A stretch of 64,000 nucleotides of DNA from Ipomoea triloba (Eukaryota; Streptophyta; Magnoliopsida; Solanales; Convolvulaceae): assembly GCF_003576645.1 (NCBI RefSeq), contig NC_044930.1, positions 15,180,806 through 15,244,805 of the forward strand, read 5' to 3'. The notes under the pieces are model-generated. The model was not told where the DNA came from, searched no databases, and saw only the letters and a list, made by a program, of their open reading frames with translations. The position numbers and the translations under genes were made by a program. Positions 11,029 through 23,825 of this stretch are shown here, in pieces; the first letter of the stretch is position 1, and each line of letters opens with the position of its first letter.

Positions 11029-12318
11029 ATGGCCAACGACGAGCAGCAGCTGGTGCCGCCTCCCCAACCTCAACCCAAAATTGAACTAACCTCTTCCTTT
11101 TACCTTGGTCCTCAAGATCGACCAGGTGATTTCATAACCCCTACGCGTTTTACCAGAAATAATTACGATGATTGGGCCGCTGACATACAAACAACGTTGG
11201 AGGCACGATGAAAATTTGATTTCCTTAATGGAACGATCACTGGACCTACTCCGCCTTGTTCACAGTATGATTGGACCACAATCAATGATATGCTTATTTC
11301 TTGGTTGATGAACACTATTGATCCTAAGGTAAAACGCTCTCTCACTAAATACAAGGATGCCAAACAATTATGGGATACTCTCAAGAATAGATTTGCAGTG
11401 ACTAATGGACCACGCATTCAACAATTAAAGTCATCTATTGCTAAATGTGAACAGTCTAAAAATATGTCTGTGTCCACATATTTTGGCCAGTTATCAACAT
11501 TATGGGAAGAATTGCATACCCATGAGCCTATTATTAAATGTTCATGTTGTGTCTCTTGTAACGCCAGCAGTGAACATGAGGCACGGCGAGAAAACGGCAA
11601 GCTACATCAATTTTTAATGGGTCTATGTACAGAATATTATGTACAAGTTCGCACTAATATTCTATCCAAAGATCCATTACCATCTCTTGACCGTGCTTAT
11701 CAAATGGCACTTCAAGAAGAGACAATTCGCTCAGCTAAGGTCTCCGAAGACAAGTCACCAGAAGTTATGAGTTTTGCTGTGAAAACCGGTTCTGGCAGGG
11801 GTCGTGGTCGCTTTGATAAACCAGATAAGTCTCATCTCTCGTGTACTCACTACAAGAAATCTGGCCATGATGTATCTCAATGCTTCGAAATACATGGCTA
11901 TCCAGAATGGTATGAGAATCGCGACAACAACGCACGTGGAGGACGCAGTGGACGAGGCAGGGGTGTTCCCCGTGCCAACGCCACTTTAACCAACAAGTTC
12001 ACTGATAAGTGTAGCATTTCCTCATCTCATTTATTCTCAGCAGAACAATGGAAGGCATTAATAGGGCTGATTAGTGGTACAAAGGTTTCTGATGATCAAT
12101 TGAATGGTAAGTTTGATACACGGTTGTGGATAATTGACACCGGGGCCTCTCGTCACATTACTGGTGATTCCACTCGGATGACTAATGCAAAAGATATATT
12201 TCACTGCCTTGTTGGTTTACCCAAGGACAAAACAGTGGTTGCAACTCAAGAAGGCTCAGTTCAATTAACGGACAAAATTACTCTTAATCATGTTCTTTAT
12301 GTTCCGTCTTTAAGTTGA
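11029..12318 (+). pseudogene. Copia-1 gag and protease, broken
   Basis: Starts at an ATG 31 bp past the primer site. The gag core includes NYDDWAADIQTTLEA and SLTKYKDAKQLWDTLKNRF. A zinc-knuckle-like Cys/His cluster (CTHYKKSGHDVSQCFEIHGYP) lies near 11850, followed by GRGRG repeats. The aspartic-protease active site WIIDTGASRHITG lies near 12130. There are two in-frame TGA codons, one at 11209-11211 in gag and one at 12316-12318 just after LYVPSLS. Gag packages element RNA and the protease cleaves the polyprotein; neither would be made whole here. Confidence 0.88.
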
Positions 12319-13285
12319 AATCTTATTTCGGTTTCTCAGTTAAATGATGATATGCAGAGCAGTGTCCACTTTAACTCTTATATGTGTGCTATACAGGACC
12401 AATCGAGGGAGATATATGATTGGAATGGGTGTTAGACGGGATGGACTTTACTACTTCAAGGGAACTAATTCAGTGCAACATCTTACAATGAATGGTGTGA
12501 CAACTTCAGTCGATCTTTGGCATCAACGAATGGGACATCCATCTGAAAAAGTGATGAAGCTACTTTCGTCTGTTGGCATTGGTGCGAAAAGTTTTAATAA
12601 AGCCTGTGAGGTTTGCTTTCGTGCTAAGTAACCTAGAGAAAAATTTCCTTTGAGTAACAATAGAGCATCTCGAATATTTGAGAAAATACATTGTGATTTG
12701 TGGGGTCCTTACAGACATCAATCTTCTTGTGGTGCACGTTATTTCTTGACTATAATAGATGATTATTCGCGAGCAGTTTGGTGCACGCTATTTGTTCTCA
12801 AAATGTTTTTGTCTTTTGTGGCTATGATTGATAGACAATTCTCTCAATCAATCAAAGTCGTTCAGAGTGACAATGGTGCTGAATTCAAATTCTTGCGTGA
12901 TTTTTTTTTTCTGCTACTGGAATTCTATTTCAAACTTCTTGTGTGGGAACTCCTCAACAAAATGGTAGGGTTGAGTGAAAACATAAACACATTCCTAATG
13001 TAGCGAGAGCTTTGAGATTCCAAGCCAAGTTGCCAATTTATTTTTGGTGAGAATGTGTTCTTGCGGCCGCACATCTGATAAATCGGACACCAACACCGTT
13101 ACTTGACAACAAAACTTCCTATGAAATTCTTTTTGGTAGTCCTCCATCTTACAACACAATTCGTGTTTTTGGGTGTCTCTACTTTGCTCACAATAAAAAA
13201 GCAAAAGGTGATAAATTTGCTAGTAAAAGTCGAAAGTGCATCTTTGTGGGTTATCCGTTTAGGAAAAGGGTTGGAAGCTGTTTGA
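12319..13285 (+). pseudogene. Copia-1 integrase, broken
   Basis: The gag-pre-integrase motif DLWHQRMGHPSEKV (near 12515) and the zinc-binding end CEVCFRAK lead to a TAA at 12629-12631. The frame then resumes with FEKIHCDLWGPYR and FLTIIDDYSRAVW, and later VVQSDNGAEF, so catalytic Asp positions are recognisable. Frame changes occur near 12390, near 12800 and after 12960. The last readable block is integrase-core C-terminal sequence near 13130-13285. Confidence 0.82.
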
Positions 13286-13319
13286 TCTTGAGACCAAAGA
13301 ATTTTTTGTTTCTCGTGAT

Positions 13320-14184
13320 GTGAAATTTTTTGAAGATGATTTTCCCTTTCCCCTCACGGATACGACTGCCATTTCTCATGAAGAATTTGTTCACAAAGAT
13401 TTTTCTGTGATTATTGAAGAAGCCGAGCCTAGCTCCACAAACGAGCCAAACCCTCAACCTGAGCCAAGTTTCACACCTGAGCCAAGCTCCACACCCGAGC
13501 TAACCTCTCAACCAGAGTCAAACCTCACACCTGAGTTCGGCTCCCAAACTGAACACCACACTAGTAATCTTGTTCCAAATAACCAGGATCCGAATGTTGA
13601 GATGGGTCGGGGTATGAGAAATAAAGTTCCTTCAGTGTGGTTGCGCGACTATGTTATTAAATCAACTGTTGCTAAAAGTCCATTCTCCGTCACACCGTCT
13701 CCACAGTCTTCCTCAGGTACTCCTTATCCTTTAGCACATTATATAAATTGTGACAATTTTTCTCTACCATACAGAACTTTTCTAGCAGCTATTCTTTCTG
13801 AAAAAGAGCCAAAATCTTTTAAGGAGGCAATGACACACAATGGCTGAAAAGAGTCTATGAAAAATGAAATTCGGGATCTAGAACAAAATCAAACTTGGAC
13901 TCTTGAGCATCTTCCACCTGGGAAAAAGGCTCTTGGGAGTCATTGGGTATATCGAATCAAATATAACTCAAATGGGTCGATTGAAAGACTCAAATCAAGA
14001 TTAGTGGCTCTCGGTAATCATCAGGAAGAAGGCATCGATTACACTGAAACTTTTGCTCCCGTTGCCAAAATGGTTACTGTTCGCGCACTTCTTGCCATTG
14101 TAGCCTCTAAAAATTGGGAACTACATCAGATGGATGTGCACAATGCTTTTTTGCATGGTGACCTCGATGAAGAGGTGTATATGA
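13320..14184 (+). pseudogene. Copia-1 integrase-RT linker and N-terminal reverse transcriptase
   Basis: The linker carries a proline-rich repeat (PEPSFTPEPSSTPE). One in-frame TGA (13845-13847) interrupts the frame just before the RT start. RT then reads [20 protein letters not shown] and [20 protein letters not shown], and ends at [20 protein letters not shown]. The frame is cut at 14184 by Copia-3 and resumes at 22664 with KLPPGF. Confidence 0.9.
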
Positions 14185-14524
14185 TGTAAGAATAAAAACT
14201 GAAATATATATAGGATCTAACCTCCAGCCATAGTTGATTATTTGTCTGAATGTCTGAATGCTTCTGAACTATCTGAACTGCTTACTTGAATGAACTGATT
14301 TTTCTCTCACTTACTCTATACTCTCTGGATGGTGTATGAGACTGAATGTTTGAGCAGTGAGAGGTTGATGTCCTTAAATAGATGCAGACCATCAATGCAG
14401 CAGAAACCCAAATGTCTTCCTACAGTTGTTTGTACCACAAATGGTTTGTCTCCTAGATGAAAATGACAGGTTTGGACTTTTATTGGACAAAACCTTTCAT
14501 CTCCTTATTAGACAAAACCTTTCA
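14185..14524 (-). repeat. Copia-3 3' LTR
   Basis: 340 bp from TGTAAGAATAAAAAC to CCTTTCA on the plus strand. It is followed on the inner side by a tract that reads AAGTGGGAGAA on the minus strand, the polypurine tract. Confidence 0.9.
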
Positions 14525-16732
14525 TTCTCCCACTTGGTGCAAACATTAAACTTAAAGAACAGAATAACACCAACCATAATGATATGTTTTCATTAGTGCG
14601 AGTAATATCCATTATGATCAAATGCAAACTACTTTCAAGTACTTAATTAGGAAATAAGAAAACTTAATGAAAATAAACCATATGTTTATTTCAAATCCAA
14701 CCTAAATATTTCTCAATGAATTTAGAGTGTACACACTTTATGAGAAAATTTCTGAATGCGAAAGAATCTCATTAAAACTGTATGTATATACAAATTACAA
14801 AATGGGTGAAAGTCCCATCTTTTCAGCAATATCCTTGAATTTAACTGTAAGCATGCCTTTAGTCAAGGAATATGTTATCACCAACTCAGTACTGATGTGC
14901 TCAATGACCACAATTTACTTTTTAACACGCTTCTTTATAGCTAAGAACTTTATGTCGATGTGCTTAATTCGACTCCCACTTTTGTCGTTCTTAGTTAGGA
15001 AAACTGTAGCTGAGTTGTCGCAATAGATTCTTAATGGCTTAGATACAAAATCCAAAATTCTAAGCTCAGAGATGAAATTCTTAAGCCATACACCTTATGA
15101 AGTGGCCTCAAAATATGAAAACGAACTTGGCTTTCATGGTAGAAGTAATTATTAAAGACTGTTTAACACTTTTCCAAGATATAGCCTTACCGACCATAAT
15201 AAATATGTACCCTAAAGTTGATTTTTGAGAATCAACATAGCCAGCAAAGTTCGCATCAGAATATCCAATGACATCTTTAAGATATTCGTCTTCCTAAACC
15301 CAAGCTTATTAGTATCTTTGAGATATCTTAAAATTCCTTTACAGCTTTCTAGTGGTCTATGCCTAGATTATGCAGGTATCGTCCTAACATTCCAAAAGCA
15401 ATGTTCGGTCTTGTACATACTTGAATGTATCCAAGACACCCAACTGCTTCAGCATATGGAATGTCCTTCATGGACTTCTCCAGGTCAATTTTAGAACATT
15501 GATTCAAACTTAATTTATCTCCTTTTGTTATGGGAGCTAGAGTTGGTGAACAATTCTAAATCTGAATCTTTCCCAAACTTTGTTTATATGGGTTTCTTGC
15601 GATAGATCAGTATGTCACGGGATCTATCCTTATGAATTTTCATGCAAATGACATAAAATGCGTTACCCATATCCTTCATATCAAAGTTCTTAGAAAGGAA
15701 TTGTTTCACGTCATGAAGTATCCCCTATCTCTAGTAGCAGGTAAGATATTATCCACGTATAAAACAAGGAACCAAATTTTACTCCCACTAACCTTTTGGT
15801 ATATATAATGATTAAAGGGATCTTCAACAAAACCAAATGAAGAAATAACCCTATCAAACTTAATGTACCATTGGCGGGAGGTTTGTTTTAAGCCATATAT
15901 GGATTTATTAAGCTTACATACTAAATTCTCACCACCTCTAGAAGATAAACCTATAGGTTGTTACATAAAACTTCCTATTCTAGATATAATTTTCACATCC
16001 ATTTGTTGCAACTTAAGATTAAAATGTGCAACTAAAGCCAAAATAATTCGAAGAGAATCTTTCTTTGATAAAGGAGAAAAAAGTCTCCTTGTAATCGATA
16101 CCTTCTTTATTAGTGAATCCCTTAGCAACAAGCCTGGTCTTGTATCTCTTAATTTACCTAATGAATCTCTTTTAGGCAATAGCCTTAGCCCCATTAGGTG
16201 ACTTAACAAGATCCCAAACTTCGTTACTCTTTATGGAATTCATTTCATCTTTCATGGCTTCTTATCACAAATTAGATTATGAATAATTCATGATTGGTGA
16301 AAATATTTCAGGATCATTTTCGGCTCTAATGTCAAATTATTGTAGATACGATACATAGTAACTAGGTAATGTTGAACGTCATACCCGATTAAATTATCTT
16401 TAATGTTGAACCACTGAAACCTTGAAAAAGTTTGCGGGGCAACTACCTCTTCAGGAACTGAGGACGGTTCTTGAATTGGTTAAATCTACATCGGTTTAGG
16501 AACTTACTATAAATCCTGAATTGATTGAGTTTCAAAAATTTGTGGAATATCAACAGTGGGTCGTTTAACTGAAGGAGTGTGACATATAAATATAACTCCA
16601 TTAGATGACGTAGAAATGTGAGAATCAATATGATCGAAAATAGGAACTAAGTCCTTAAATTGATCTCTCCCACTAATCAAGTCATCTTTAAGAAACTTAG
16701 CACTTCTTGATTCCACAATCCTAGTAGTATGT
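14525..16732 (-). pseudogene. Copia-3 RNase H, RT and integrase C-terminus, broken
   Basis: Minus-strand translation runs from RIVESRSAKFLKDDLISG (about 16690, after the integrase core) through RT blocks such as FNLKLQQMDVKI (about 16000) and SIYGLKQTSRQWY (about 15900), then WFLVLYVDNIL (about 15760), where the usual YVDD is YVDN. RNase H fragments (RIKHIDIKFLAIKKRVK, about 14930) lie nearest the LTR. Many stops and shifts are present. It is clearly non-functional. Confidence 0.82.
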
Positions 16733-18059
16733 TGATAAGACTCCGAGATACCCTTAAATCAGGCACATTTTAGGGTGTTTTATCACGTTTATAGCATCCT
16801 TGCATGGTGAATTATGCTCATAAATACTTGAAAATCACTAACCTGCACACAGAAGCTACTTTTAGCTTAAAAGAAGTGAAACAGGAGCCCTGGGAGCAAA
16901 TAGGAGCAAAAGTTGAGCTTAAAGAGCGAACCAGGCAAGAACAGAGCCCCGGAGAACTAAACTGGATGGCCACACGCGTGTGAGCATGCGTGAAAACTTT
17001 CCAGTAGCCTCCCACGCACGCTCACACGCGTGTGGATGGCGTGGAGGCGGTGATGAGCGAATTTCGACTAGGGTTATCATTTCGGAGACTATTTAAACCC
17101 CTTTGATGAATTTTCAGAGGAGGTTCCCAGAAAATTAGTTTTCCTTTTCTTAGTTTTTCCTTTGGAGAACTTTCTCCATTTTTCTTAGTTTTTTAGTTAG
17201 ATCAATCTCTATTGTAGCAAGACAACAAGCTTGGATTGAAGATCTTCTTCTCTCTAGGTGATTTCTATTTCATTTCTATAATTTTAGCTATCTTGTTCTT
17301 GGATTAAATTAACTTTTGCTTGAATTTCATATTATGAGTAGCTAGTTTAGTCTAGGGATTTGGATTGTGTGATTGAATAATGCTAGTGTGATGACCTTAT
17401 CTCTATATCTTGGATCTATGTGTTTGTGTTGATGGATTACCTATTCTTGTCTATTGATTGTTGTTTTGATGAGATCTTGTTTGGATTTGGCCAATCTAGA
17501 TGAGAGATTGAGCTCTTGACTCTTTCATGTCTTTGATTAGAGTTAAGATTTGAAGCTTGACACAATCATAGTTCCTATGGACTTCTTAAGAATAGTAGGA
17601 TAGTGTGTAGCTCAAGTGTTTGATAAAATTCCTCTTAGAACTTTGGATGCTTGAAGGCACTCCTAAGTCAAAGAAGCCTTAGTACACAAAGGTGGAAAAT
17701 GACTAAGACAACACACTCTTGAATAGCCAATATCCTAGCAATCCCTATCCATGACCTTAGACACTACACTATGCAATATCCATGAACACTATCTAATCCC
17801 TACCCCTTTTGCATATTTACAAAATCCTTTTTACTTTACTACTCTCTTGCATTCAAACCAACCAAATGAACTACTCTCACTCACATCTCCACCCTTCACC
17901 ACACTCGAATCCTATGCATGATCCAATCAAGTAAACTCCCGAACATTCGACACACCTCCACGTCCCTCCTTCGAGACCGACACTCGGGGAGTTACAGACT
18001 TTCCGTTTTATCATACAAATATCTTTTGACATCTCACCACGCAGAACAAGCATCTGTCA
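16733..18059. mobile_element. Solo LTR, 1327 bp, inserted in Copia-3
   Basis: Bounded by the 5-bp duplication TATGT (16728-16732 and 18060-18064). It begins TGATAAGACTCC and ends GCATCTGTCA. Removing it and one TATGT rejoins the Copia-3 reading (PSH...TRIVESR) exactly. No coding domain, primer site or purine tract is inside. Length and absence of internal sequence fit a solo LTR, probably Ty3/gypsy by size, left by LTR-LTR recombination. Superfamily is inferred. Confidence 0.8.
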
Positions 18060-18064
18060 TATGT

Positions 18065-18960
18065 GATGGTCAATAAAACTTATAACCCTTAGAAAATTGT
18101 GCATATCTAATGAAGAAAGCACTAACAGTGTTCGAGTCAAGTTTCTTATCATGTGTATCTACCATAGTATTTATCTCCCTTATGAGACCTAACTATTTGT
18201 ATTTACTTATTGCATTGGTTTTCAACTTCAGCTTTAAATAATTTAAAGATATCCAATGCTTCATACTTATTATGAAGTAAATACACATAGGTAAATCTTG
18301 AAAAGTCATCATTAAAGGTGATGAAATATGTTTTTTTACCAGGGATGTCCATATTAGGATAACATATGTCAGTATGTATAATTTCTAACAATGTTGAACT
18401 TCTATTGGCACATTTCTTTGACTTGTTTGTCTGCTTACGCTTAATGTAGTCAATAAAAGTCTCAAAATTAGTATAGTCTAGAGTAGAAAGTACTCCATCC
18501 TTTACTAATCTTTTAATACGCTCAAGGGAGATATGTTATAATCTCCGATGCCATAACATTGAGAAATTTTTGTTAATACTACAACGTTTGGTACTAGTTT
18601 CAGCATTTAAGGAATTGTAAATTGGATTGTTTTGTAAGTGAATATGATAAAGACCATCAAACAATGTACCTTTTTCTAATACAAGTAGAATTGTGAAACA
18701 ATTGAAAATACTTGCAATAAAACTTAAATTGGAATCCAAATGGTACAAGTTTTGAAACTGAAACCAAGTTTCTAGAGAAACTAGATACATAAAAGGTCTA
18801 ATCAAACCATTTACAAAACAAATCCATTTTCTTAATACTAAAGTACAAGTCCTAGTTGCTTCAACTGGTGAGCCCATCTTGTTTCCATATAAGATGGTTC
18901 ACTTACTTCCCATTGGTTGTTTCAAATTTTGCATATCCTGTAAAGAATTTGCAATGTGGA
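18065..18960 (-). pseudogene. Copia-3 integrase, broken
   Basis: Minus-strand blocks: SMLWHRRLEHISLERIKRLV (gag-pre-integrase, about 18550), IHTDICYPNMDIPGKKTYFI and DDFSRFTYVYLLHNKYEALD (integrase core, 18391-18203). Stops separate the blocks. Confidence 0.82.
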
Positions 18961-19810
18961 TAGTCTAACTAGAATCAATCCACAAATGAATTAGTATTAA
19001 CATTTGACATACTAGATTCATGACATACGAATGAGGATATATTACATTTCTTCTTGATCCGCTTGATGCAATTTTTCTTCATGTGTCCCTTCCTTTTACA
19101 GAAGAAGCACTTATGCACCTTCTTTATGCTATCTTGAGAAGGAATCTTGTTTTTCCTCTTAGCTTTTGAAGTGAAACCCCGAGATTTGCCAAATTTAGAT
19201 TTCTTGTGTACTGTAGCCAGCATGGCACTATCACCCATTTCATTCACCAACCTTATTTCTTCTTGAACACACATGGTCATTAAATAAGAAATTGACCATT
19301 TTTCCTAATGTGTGTGATAAGAAATTTTAAAGGGTCGGATATGGTGATGGTAGGGTATTCAAAGTACAGTACACCACGAAATTATCTGACATGTCTACCC
19401 CAAGAGTTTTTAGTTGAGCCGCAATGTCCTGTAATTCTATGATGTGCTCACGCACACCTTTAACGGAAGTGAGGCGGAGAGAAGAAAATCTCATAATAAG
19501 GGTGCTAGCTAAAAACTTTTCTAAAGTGACGAACTGGTCGTCAATAGTTTTGAGTAATGCTCGGACATCTTAATGCTTTTCATTAATAAAACCCCGAATC
19601 TTATCAGATATTTTTCGCCTTGATATAAATTGGACCTATCCCATTGCTCATATAACGCAATGTCATCTTGGGTACTGTCTTTAGTGGGGAGCGGTGGTTT
19701 CTCATTATGTATAGCATAGTCTAAGTCATTCCACCCTAAATTAAGGAGAATTCTTTCTTTCCATATTTTATAATTGTAACCCCTAAGTTCTGAAATTTCA
19801 ATGTTCAGAT
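18961..19810 (-). pseudogene. Copia-3 gag and zinc knuckle, broken
   Basis: The CCHC zinc knuckle CFFCKRKGHMKKNC is read near 19110. Upstream gag reads HIIELQDIAAQLKTLGVDMS near 19440. Typical Copia nucleocapsid order. Stops and frameshifts occur between the blocks. Confidence 0.82.
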
Positions 19811-22301
19811 TTGTATGATTAAGATATTGAGATGCTGTAAGGAAATAAAGGCTTGGTTAAAATTTTTGAGGCAAAATATAGAGAGAGAGACTGAAGTGCA
19901 TATTGTTACCAATGTAAGTTATGCAAAAGATAGATTCGTATGCCATAAAAATTGCTTGTGGGCGAAATTTTTACGCACAATGAATCCATCAGGCTGAATG
20001 GTGGAAACAGAATGGGTACGATTTTGATTTGATATTTCCACCCTTAATAACAAAACTATCAAACTATATGCCAATACATAATTGTCTGTGGGCGAAATTA
20101 TGATCATAACTTGATATTTTATCCTGATTAATCATATAAATATAACAAAATTGCCTGTGAGCTAAATTTCATTATATTACATATAATTAATCACAATTAA
20201 TATGTCTAAAACTTTATGTGATCTAACGAAAAACAACTTAATATATAAATTCAATTGATCTAGGATGCTGTGGCTACTCCTCAATTAATTAAAATTATAA
20301 GATCACTAAACATATTATTGCTGATCTTTATGTGATTAAACTTAATAATCTTTAGTCAATTAAAGATGTTGTGGCTATTCTTTAGTTGACCAAAATCGTA
20401 ATCACTTGGCAAAATAGATTTTAAAGCCTAACAAACAAATTAAACCAAATCATGATAGACAATCTTTAGGTATACTCCCAAGAAAGTTGGTAGGTGCTAA
20501 GGCTCCTTTAAAAACCAACTCCTTAGACAGAGTAGCGTCGCAAGGGGACTAGTAGCAATATGGCTGAAGGCACTATGGCAGTTTCAGCCAGCAAGGCGTT
20601 TTAAGCCAGGGCCATATAACTAGTATTCCTCCCCAAGAAACTTCCTAATTCATGTGTTCTCATATTTGAAATAAAATCGTTTGAGAGATCTATAAGATTG
20701 TGAGTTCACCTATGGATAAGGCTTTTAATAGGGTGAACTATCTTTGGTTCTTTAATGTGCCCTTAAATAGACACAACTGAAGAGTAATAATATGCTTAAT
20801 CTATCCTTAAAGGCACTAAATTCACCTAAAAGGCATTATATCATGCATAATAAACATTTAATTCAGACCTAAAAGGCTCTAAATTCATCCTTAAAGAACA
20901 TGCTTTTCTAAAGGCATAATTATAACAGTCAAATAATTATTGCAAACAAAGATGCATAGCATGCTCAGATTATGCATATTATTAACTCATACTTCACAAT
21001 TAAATTGCAATACTTAAGGCAATTTAATATAATCCTAAATATTAAATTAAAAATTCATATAGCAAATGTAGAACTCAATACTTTCTCAAAATTGAATAAT
21101 AATTTAATGAGGAATTAAATTGAACAATTAAAGATAGAAGAAGTCCAAATATGATGTAGGAAAATACTTAAACAAGCCCAAGAATAAAATAGGCCCAATC
21201 TAAAGCAAGACTAAATGCTCTAAATAAACTAGATAAGCCCATTTTAATTATTGACTAGGCTGGCCGAAATGGGCCTGATTTGGTCCAAGAAAAATAATCC
21301 AACAATCTTGTTCACTTAATTTAGCCAAACAACAAATATAGGCCCTTTTATAATTATTATGAGCCCAAAATATAAAACAAAACCAAATGTCTTACACAAA
21401 CCAAATGGGCCCAATTATATTTTTTTATGTATAATGGGCTTGGCCGAATTGGGCCAAACCCAAACCAACATATTTTCTCTTCATCATATTAATCAGTAAT
21501 CATCTTCTTCATCTAGCCCAATATTTTCCTTAGCCCATCAAAAGTATAAAGCAACATATATTCATCTTAATTAACCAAAACCTAAATGCCTTATACTATA
21601 ATGCATTCCATTTGCGCAGCCAAACAGAGAGATAGAGAAACAGAGGCAGAGGCGATCAGGAGAGAAACGTAGTCAACGCCACCACCGAGCCTCACTGTCG
21701 CCATTCGCCGTCCGTTGCCGTCCTAAGCCGAGCTAGCGTCGCCTGAAAGGAAAGGAGAAAGCAGAGACGTCACTGCCGCCGCTTCTACGCCCGCCCGGTC
21801 GCCGGCGAAACCAACAAGCAGCAGCGGCGAGCTGGGAAGGCCAGCCGCGTCACTGCCATCGTTCACCGTCTGCGACAACCAGCCTCACCGTCCGCCCAAA
21901 TTCTCTTTCCTTCGCCACTGAACGGAGACCGTAACCAGCGAACAAATCCGGCGATTCTCCGGCGACTCCAGCCACCGTTGACTCCAGAGGTTGCCGGCGC
22001 GTCGAGAACAACAAAAAATCCGACGAACTCTCCGATGAAGGGAAGGCAGTAGATTTATTTTTATAAATTTATTTCGAAATTATTTTTCCTTTATATTTCG
22101 AAAAATCACTAATAATATTTTCTAAAAAAAAATATTTTGGATAAATTTTTATGTAGGTATATACACATATGAAATCTAGATATATATGTACATACTCAGA
22201 AAAATTGCAAAGCATAAATATATGTATGCATTTAACAGAATAATAATATTCAAAAAATGCATACATAAACAAACTAATTAACTAGGCAGAGATTATATTT
22301 T
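19811..22301 (-). other. Copia-3 untranslated leader
   Basis: No coding domain is visible. The half nearest gag is AT-rich and has three related units like TGTGGGCGAAATT (near 19958, 20090 and 20156) plus two GATG-TGTGGCTA units (20266, 20366). A GC-rich island occupies about 21610-22040. It lies between the primer-binding site (22302-22313) and gag, so it is leader rather than host sequence unless a fragment was captured. Confidence 0.6.
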
Positions 22302-22313
22302 GCTCTGATACCA
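22302..22313 (-). other. Copia-3 primer-binding site
   Basis: Minus strand reads TGGTATCAGAGC, the perfect complement of the initiator-tRNA-Met 3' end, two bases from the 5' LTR. Confidence 0.9.
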
Positions 22314-22315
22314 AC

Positions 22316-22658
22316 TGTAAGAATAAAAACTGAAATATATATAGGATCTAACCTCCAGCCATAGTTGATTATTTGTTTGAATGTCTGAATGCTTCTGAAC
22401 TATCTGAACTGCTTACTTGAATGAACTGATTTTTCTCTCACTTCTACTCTATACTCTCTGGATGGTGTATGAGACTGAATGTTTGAGCAGTGAGAGGTTG
22501 ATGTCCTTAAATAGCTGCAGACCATCAATGCAGCAGAAATCCCAAATGTCTTCCTACAGTTGTTTGTACCACAAATGGTTTGTCTCCTAGATGAAAATGA
22601 TAGGTTTGGACTTTTATTGGACAAAACCTTTCATCTCCTTATTAGACAAAACCTTTCA
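22316..22658 (-). repeat. Copia-3 5' LTR
   Basis: 343 bp, nearly identical to 14185-14524. On the minus strand it precedes the primer site. Target copy TATGA follows at 22659-22663. Confidence 0.92.
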
Positions 22659-22663
22659 TATGA

Positions 22664-23825
22664 AGCTTCCACCGGGTTTTGAGGCATCAGATCCTAAATT
22701 AGTGTGTCGATTGCGCAAGTCCTTGTATGGATTAAAGCAGGCACCAAGCTTAGGTGCTGGTTTGCAAAACTTGTTACGGCCTTGAAAGGATATGGTTTCT
22801 TACAACCCTATTCCGACTACTCTTTATTTACCTTCACTCGGGGTGGAATTCAAATAAATGTACTTGTTTATGTCGATGATCTCATCATTTTTGGGAATGA
22901 CTCTGCTGCTCTAAAGATTTTTAAGGCTTATCTTAGTGATTGTTTTCATATGAAAGATCTCAGCACTCTAAAGTACTTTCTTTGTATTGAGGTTGCTCTT
23001 ACCTCTTATGAATTATTTTTGTGTCAGAGAAAATATGCCTTTGATATTATTTCTGAAGCAGGGTTGTTGGGGGCTAGGCTGGTTAGTGTTCCTATTGAGC
23101 AAAACCACAAACTCGGCCTAGCTAGTGGCCCAATTTTCTCGAATCCTGCAGCATATCAGCGTCTTGTCGGAAGACTTATATACTTGGCCGTAACCCGACC
23201 AGATCTTGCATACTCTGTTCATGCCTTGTCTCAGTTCATGCAGGAACCACATGATGAGCACTGGGAAACAGCTTTAAGAGTTGTCCGTTATTTGAAAGGT
23301 ACCCCGGGTCAAGGGATTCTCCTACGAGCAGATAGTGATCTAACACTAGAGGGATGGTGTGATTCGGATTGGGCCGCATGTCCTACTACTCGATGATCTC
23401 TTACTGGTTGGTTGGTGTTTCTTGGCCATTCTCCAATCTCATGGAAAATAAAGAAACAAAACACCGTTTCTCTTTCTTCCGCAGAAGCATAATACAGATC
23501 TATGGTGGCCATTACTTGTGAACTCAAATGGTTAAAGGGATTGTTGTTAAGTCTGTGGGTTCATCATCCCAAAACTATAAAATTGTTTTGTGACAGTCAA
23601 TCGGCTCTACGTATTGCAAAGAATCCGGTCTTTCATGAACGAACAAAACACATTGAAGTGGATTGCCATTTTGTTCGAGATGCAATTAAAGATGGTTTGA
23701 TTTTCCCTTTCTATGTTCCTACCAATTCGCAATTGGCTGATATCTTTACAAAGGCTCTTGGGCAAAGACAATTTGAATTTCTTCTTCACAAGTTGGGCAT
23801 TTCATATCCGCATGCTCCAACTTGA
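22664..23825 (+). pseudogene. Copia-1 C-terminal RT and RNase H, broken
   Basis: Resumes the RT interrupted at 14184: KLPPGFEASDPKLVCRLRKS, then a frameshift near 22745. The polymerase motif INVLVYVDDLIIFG (YVDD, about 22860) is intact in the second frame. RNase H reads LEGWCDSDWAACPTTR, then an in-frame TGA (23394-23396) and a TAA in the next block. It ends [20 protein letters not shown], the usual Copia C-terminus, 14 bp before the LTR. Confidence 0.9.

Larger units (their letters stand above)
14185..22658 (-). mobile_element. Copia-3 retrotransposon, minus strand, inserted in Copia-1 RT
   Basis: Bounded by direct LTRs (14185-14524, 22316-22658) and the target duplication TATGA (14180-14184, 22659-22663). 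LTR ends are TG...CA. I count three substitutions and two small indels between the LTRs, so it is younger than Copia-1. The coding remains are minus strand: gag, zinc knuckle, integrase, RT and RNase H, all decayed. A 1327-bp solo LTR interrupts it at 16733. A long 2.5-kb leader lies between the primer site and gag. Confidence 0.9.

Noticed and set aside
16733..18059. An unknown gene captured in Copia-3
   Set aside because: TATGT direct repeats, TG...CA ends and absence of coding sequence identify it as a solo LTR.
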